Source of the DNA: G963663365 sp963663365
GTDB taxonomy: Bacteria; Hinthialibacterota; Hinthialibacteria; Hinthialibacterales; G963663365
Length of the DNA: 64,000 nucleotides
Direction: 5' to 3'
Assembly (NCBI GenBank): GCA_963663365.2
Contig: CAXXIH010000003.1
Span: 310,001-374,000, forward strand
The position numbers were made by a program, and so were the translations under genes. Below the pieces are notes generated by a model. It had not been told where the DNA came from, made no database searches, and saw only the letters and a program-made list of their open reading frames with translations. This document shows positions 61,501 through 64,000 of this stretch, in pieces. Position 1 is the stretch's first letter; each line of letters begins with the position of its first letter.

Positions 61501-63448
61501 TGGACGCCGCCTTTCTTTCCTTCCATACATTTTTTAAAAAATCCTCGATTGCCCTGTTGCCATGCGGCAGCTCGCCGGTTCCGTCTTTTAAGTCCGGATC
61601 GAAGGTGGCGGTCAGGCAGCGCATCGTGGCAGCCGTTGTACGGATTCCTGCTTTTGATTCGAGGATGGATTCAACTTCCCGGATTTCTCCGGTCATATTC
61701 ACAATATGGCTGGGACCTTCTTCCCACCAGGTAGACACAGGCAATGTAACGTCGGCAATTGGGTTGTGTTCCGATTCGTAGCTGGCAAGCAAAACAGTTG
61801 CCTCAGAAGCGGCATCTAATTGACGCACTGTTAGCGACAAAGCCTCACTCATATCATCGCCTACGCAGGCTATGAATAAACCAAAAGGCTTCCCGACGAA
61901 ATCTTTTCGGTTAACTAATTGGTCGCCCAGCACTGCGGATAGGCCCAATGTGTTCGTCCCTACGCTGATGTTGAAGAAATCAAGATTTGCATCCTTCAAC
62001 GATTCCAATTCGGCTTTGGGGAAGATTTGCAGCTGACCGTGCCGGTCGGGGCGGTCACTCGTTATAACAATGTGTTTTAGTGAACCTGAAAAACATTGGT
62101 CTAATGTCTTCTTTCGGGGGGAATCGAGAACGATACTCTCATCTGTGCACTTATCTTTGAAACCTTGAGCCATCAACTTGGCCACATCAGATGGAGTGAG
62201 TTCGAGTTTGATATCTGCGTATTTATCTAGGTCTGTGCGGCGTTTGCTACATACGATCAATTTTGCCGCGCGTTTTCGAACTTGACGGCGAACCATTGAT
62301 GCCAAAACCGGCGCGGACCGGGCCGGATTGCAATCCACCAGCCAAATCACATCGGCGTCCATGATCTTATCATAGGAGCCACAGGGAGTAGTTGATGGCG
62401 GCAAATCTACATCGAGTAATGTGGCCACCGCGTTGTCTCCCAATGCTTTTAGCAGGGCCTTTGCTTCAAATCCTGTTTCCAGCGTCGCACGGCTGGTCAG
62501 CCCAATAACTGCTTTTCGACCTTTGGTTTTGCTCAGAAGAGTTTTGCATTTGGCCAAAACCGTATTCTCATCCGTGCTGTCGGATTTAGCGCCAAGGCGG
62601 GGACGTTGAATTCGTTCCGCTTCATAAGAAATAGACTCATAGCGTCCAATCCGGCAGGTATGCCCCGTATTGATTGGGCATGCTTCGTCGCCAATGACAC
62701 GAATAATCTGTTCATAGCGGGTTTGTACTGTAAGTCCGCATCCAACTCCGCATCCCGGACATGTTGTCGATTTCGACTCCAAATCTTGGGGACGGCCGCG
62801 GTACGAGGGCATTTTGTCGTACAGCGCGCCTGTAGGACATACTTGCACACACGCTCCGCATGAGGTGCAGGTGCTTGTTCCGAATTCTCCATGTAGATCG
62901 ACGCCGACTACGGTTTTGCCGCCGCGACTGACCAAATCTAATGTATGAATGCCTTCGATCTCGTCACAGGTACGGATACAGCGTGTACACAGGATGCACC
63001 GGTTATGGTCCAAGCCGAAATACGGCGACGAAAGATCGGTCTCCAACTGTGGAGCCAAATACTCCACGCGGATGGATTCCATGTTGTGTTCGTAGCCAAG
63101 GTTCTGTAGATCACATGCGCCTGAAGATTCACAGAAGGGGCATATATGATTACGTTCGGAAAATAAGAATTCGAGATTGAGCCGGCGGTATTCTTTGAGT
63201 TTTTCCGTATGGGTTAAAATAACCATGCCGTCTTCGGCAGGTGTGGAACAGGACGCCAAAAGTTTATTGGAGCCTTCCACTTCCACCATGCACATACGGC
63301 ATCCGCCCACGATCGAAAGGTTGGGGTGATAACAGAGGGTGGGGATTTCAATTCCCGCGCCACGGCACACCTCAAGAATGGTTTGACCCTGCTTGCCTTC
63401 GACCGGCTTTCCGTTGATGTTGAGATTAATTAGTTTTTCGCCAGCCAT
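61493..63448 (-). CDS. NuoG-like iron-sulfur subunit with molybdopterin-oxidoreductase-type domain
   Basis: 651 residues. [2Fe-2S] Cys 39, 50, 53, 67; His101-Cys103-106-112; two [4Fe-4S] sets (151-154-157-161 and 194-197-200-204); then TTCPGCGVGCGLT (230-237) of the Mo-oxidoreductase type with a truncated MopB-like fold. HoxU normally ends at about 240, so this is a HoxU/NuoG hybrid. Long MopB part likely lacks a cofactor. Joins hydrogenase to the NuoF-like subunit. GAGGAG precedes ATG 63448; overlaps the upstream gene by 19 bp. Confidence 0.9.
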   Translation of the reverse strand: MAGEKLINLNINGKPVEGKQGQTILEVCRGAGIEIPTLCYHPNLSIVGGCRMCMVEVEGSNKLLASCSTPAEDGMVILTHTEKLKEYRRLNLEFLFSERNHICPFCESSGACDLQNLGYEHNMESIRVEYLAPQLETDLSSPYFGLDHNRCILCTRCIRTCDEIEGIHTLDLVSRGGKTVVGVDLHGEFGTSTCTSCGACVQVCPTGALYDKMPSYRGRPQDLESKSTTCPGCGVGCGLTVQTRYEQIIRVIGDEACPINTGHTCRIGRYESISYEAERIQRPRLGAKSDSTDENTVLAKCKTLLSKTKGRKAVIGLTSRATLETGFEAKALLKALGDNAVATLLDVDLPPSTTPCGSYDKIMDADVIWLVDCNPARSAPVLASMVRRQVRKRAAKLIVCSKRRTDLDKYADIKLELTPSDVAKLMAQGFKDKCTDESIVLDSPRKKTLDQCFSGSLKHIVITSDRPDRHGQLQIFPKAELESLKDANLDFFNISVGTNTLGLSAVLGDQLVNRKDFVGKPFGLFIACVGDDMSEALSLTVRQLDAASEATVLLASYESEHNPIADVTLPVSTWWEEGPSHIVNMTGEIREVESILESKAGIRTTAATMRCLTATFDPDLKDGTGELPHGNRAIEDFLKNVWKERKAASNE

Positions 63449-64000
63449 TCTTCTCGCTCCTCAGCGGGGATGCCCACCGATGTTTTGGTGACTGCATCCA
63501 CGCGGCACACATCCAAACAAGCCCCGCAGCGCGTACAACGCGTCTCTTCTATGGCAAAGAGCTTTCGGTCGTCGACTTTCGTAATTGCTTCGACGGGGCA
63601 CACCCGCGAGCAAAGCCCGCATCCTGTGCATTTTTCTTCGTCGATACTGTACTGCACCAAAGCGCTGCAGACTTTCGCCGGACAACGCTTTTCAATGGCG
63701 TGAGCAACATATTCCTCACGAAAATGATGCAAGGTGGACAGAATCGGATTTGGCGAGGTTTGTCCTAAGCCGCAAAGGCTCATTTTTTGAATCATTTCAG
63801 TGAGGTTCTCTAGTTTTTCGATGTCTTCGAGTTCGGCTTCACCGCGTGTGAATTTCTCAAGAATACGGTGCATCTGCCGCGTCCCGACCCGGCAAGGCGG
63901 ACATTTGCCGCATGATTCATCGACGCAGAATTCGAGGAAGAATTTTGCCACGTCAACCATGCAGCTATCTTCATCCATAACGATTAGGCCGCCTGAACCC
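63430..64000 (-). CDS. NuoF/HoxF-like diaphorase subunit, C-terminal part (5' end outside window)
   Basis: About 189 residues visible. MDED after GSGGLIV (NuoF signature), then ESCGKCPPCRVG with the later CGLGQ supply the [4Fe-4S] cluster. The C-terminus has two more ferredoxin motifs, CTGCGLCSRVCP and CTRCGACLDVCR, absent from classic NuoF and HoxF but found in HndC/HydB-type subunits of NAD-reducing or bifurcating hydrogenases. The FMN and NAD sites lie outside the window. A NuoE-like gene is expected further right. Confidence 0.92.
   Translation of the reverse strand, partial: GSGGLIVMDEDSCMVDVAKFFLEFCVDESCGKCPPCRVGTRQMHRILEKFTRGEAELEDIEKLENLTEMIQKMSLCGLGQTSPNPILSTLHHFREEYVAHAIEKRCPAKVCSALVQYSIDEEKCTGCGLCSRVCPVEAITKVDDRKLFAIEETRCTRCGACLDVCRVDAVTKTSVGIPAEEREEWLAKN

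Noticed and set aside
1..64000. CRISPR arrays, rRNA genes, prophage modules, classic restriction or retron defence systems
   Set aside because: No regularly spaced repeats, rRNA segments, phage structural genes or defence-gene signatures were seen in the window.

Overview
The window is 64 kb of chromosome from a Gram-negative-type bacterium that cannot be placed firmly. Base composition looks close to balanced. Signs of an envelope with periplasm include lipoprotein, Sec and Tat signals, a phage-shock (Psp) system, a lipid-A-biosynthesis N-domain protein and an extracytoplasmic sensor kinase. The mix of secreted carbohydrate-active proteins, DUF5107-TPR and tandem DUF4434 proteins, Tat-exported Gfo/Idh/MocA oxidoreductases, an XPB-type helicase with its partner and a two-hairpin intergenic repeat resembles uncultured PVC-like, Sumerlaeota- or Hydrogenedentota-like lineages. 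That placement is inference, not a marker-based result.

Layout. 1-7 kb: 3' end of a LacI regulator, a secreted tandem-DUF4434 protein, then convergently a secreted glycosidase-like protein and a secreted ADP-ribosylglycohydrolase. 7-16 kb: a membrane protein, two tandem Nudix hydrolases, mutS, a DUF2007 protein, a LAB_N protein, an SDR oxidoreductase and uvrB. 16-17 kb: a two-hairpin repeat and a decayed HigBA-like toxin-antitoxin locus with its operator, where only the antitoxin is intact. 17-22 kb: sensor kinase, oligopeptide-type binding lipoprotein, zinc-ribbon protein, response regulator. 22-29 kb (minus strand): hslV-hslU, an intact IS4-family element with 18-bp inverted repeats and 9-bp target duplications placed exactly after the hslU stop, then rpsB-tsf-pyrH-frr. 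29-37 kb: a SelA-like PLP enzyme, a 1020-aa DUF5107-TPR protein, and the XPB helicase with its helicase-associated partner.

37.8-41.8 kb holds the most distinctive locus: a Psp stress cluster in which pspA is followed by four small membrane proteins with one shared PspB-like C-terminal helix, then pspC and a good intrinsic terminator. It is divergent from pspF, with a sigma-54 type promoter for pspA and a 29-nt palindrome about 94 bp upstream of it. 42-50 kb: a GT39-like glycosyltransferase, an unrecognised 526-aa HELIH-motif protein with its own sigma-54-like site, a 74-aa protein, a conserved secreted protein overlapping an oligopeptide-type permease, and tRNA-Leu(CAA). 50-59 kb: a truncated methyltransferase, two orphan proteins, GH38 alpha-mannosidase plus ROK kinase, APS reductase and a frameshifted Tat-signal oxidoreductase. 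59-64 kb: a group 3 [NiFe]-hydrogenase operon read leftwards (NuoF-like, NuoG-like, HoxY, HoxH, maturation protease) that runs off the right edge.

Working together: the glycosidase, mannosidase, ROK kinase, LacI and oxidoreductase genes point to polysaccharide scavenging. The hydrogenase links NAD(P) and possibly ferredoxin pools to H2. The Psp cluster guards the inner membrane. MutS, UvrB and XPB serve DNA repair.
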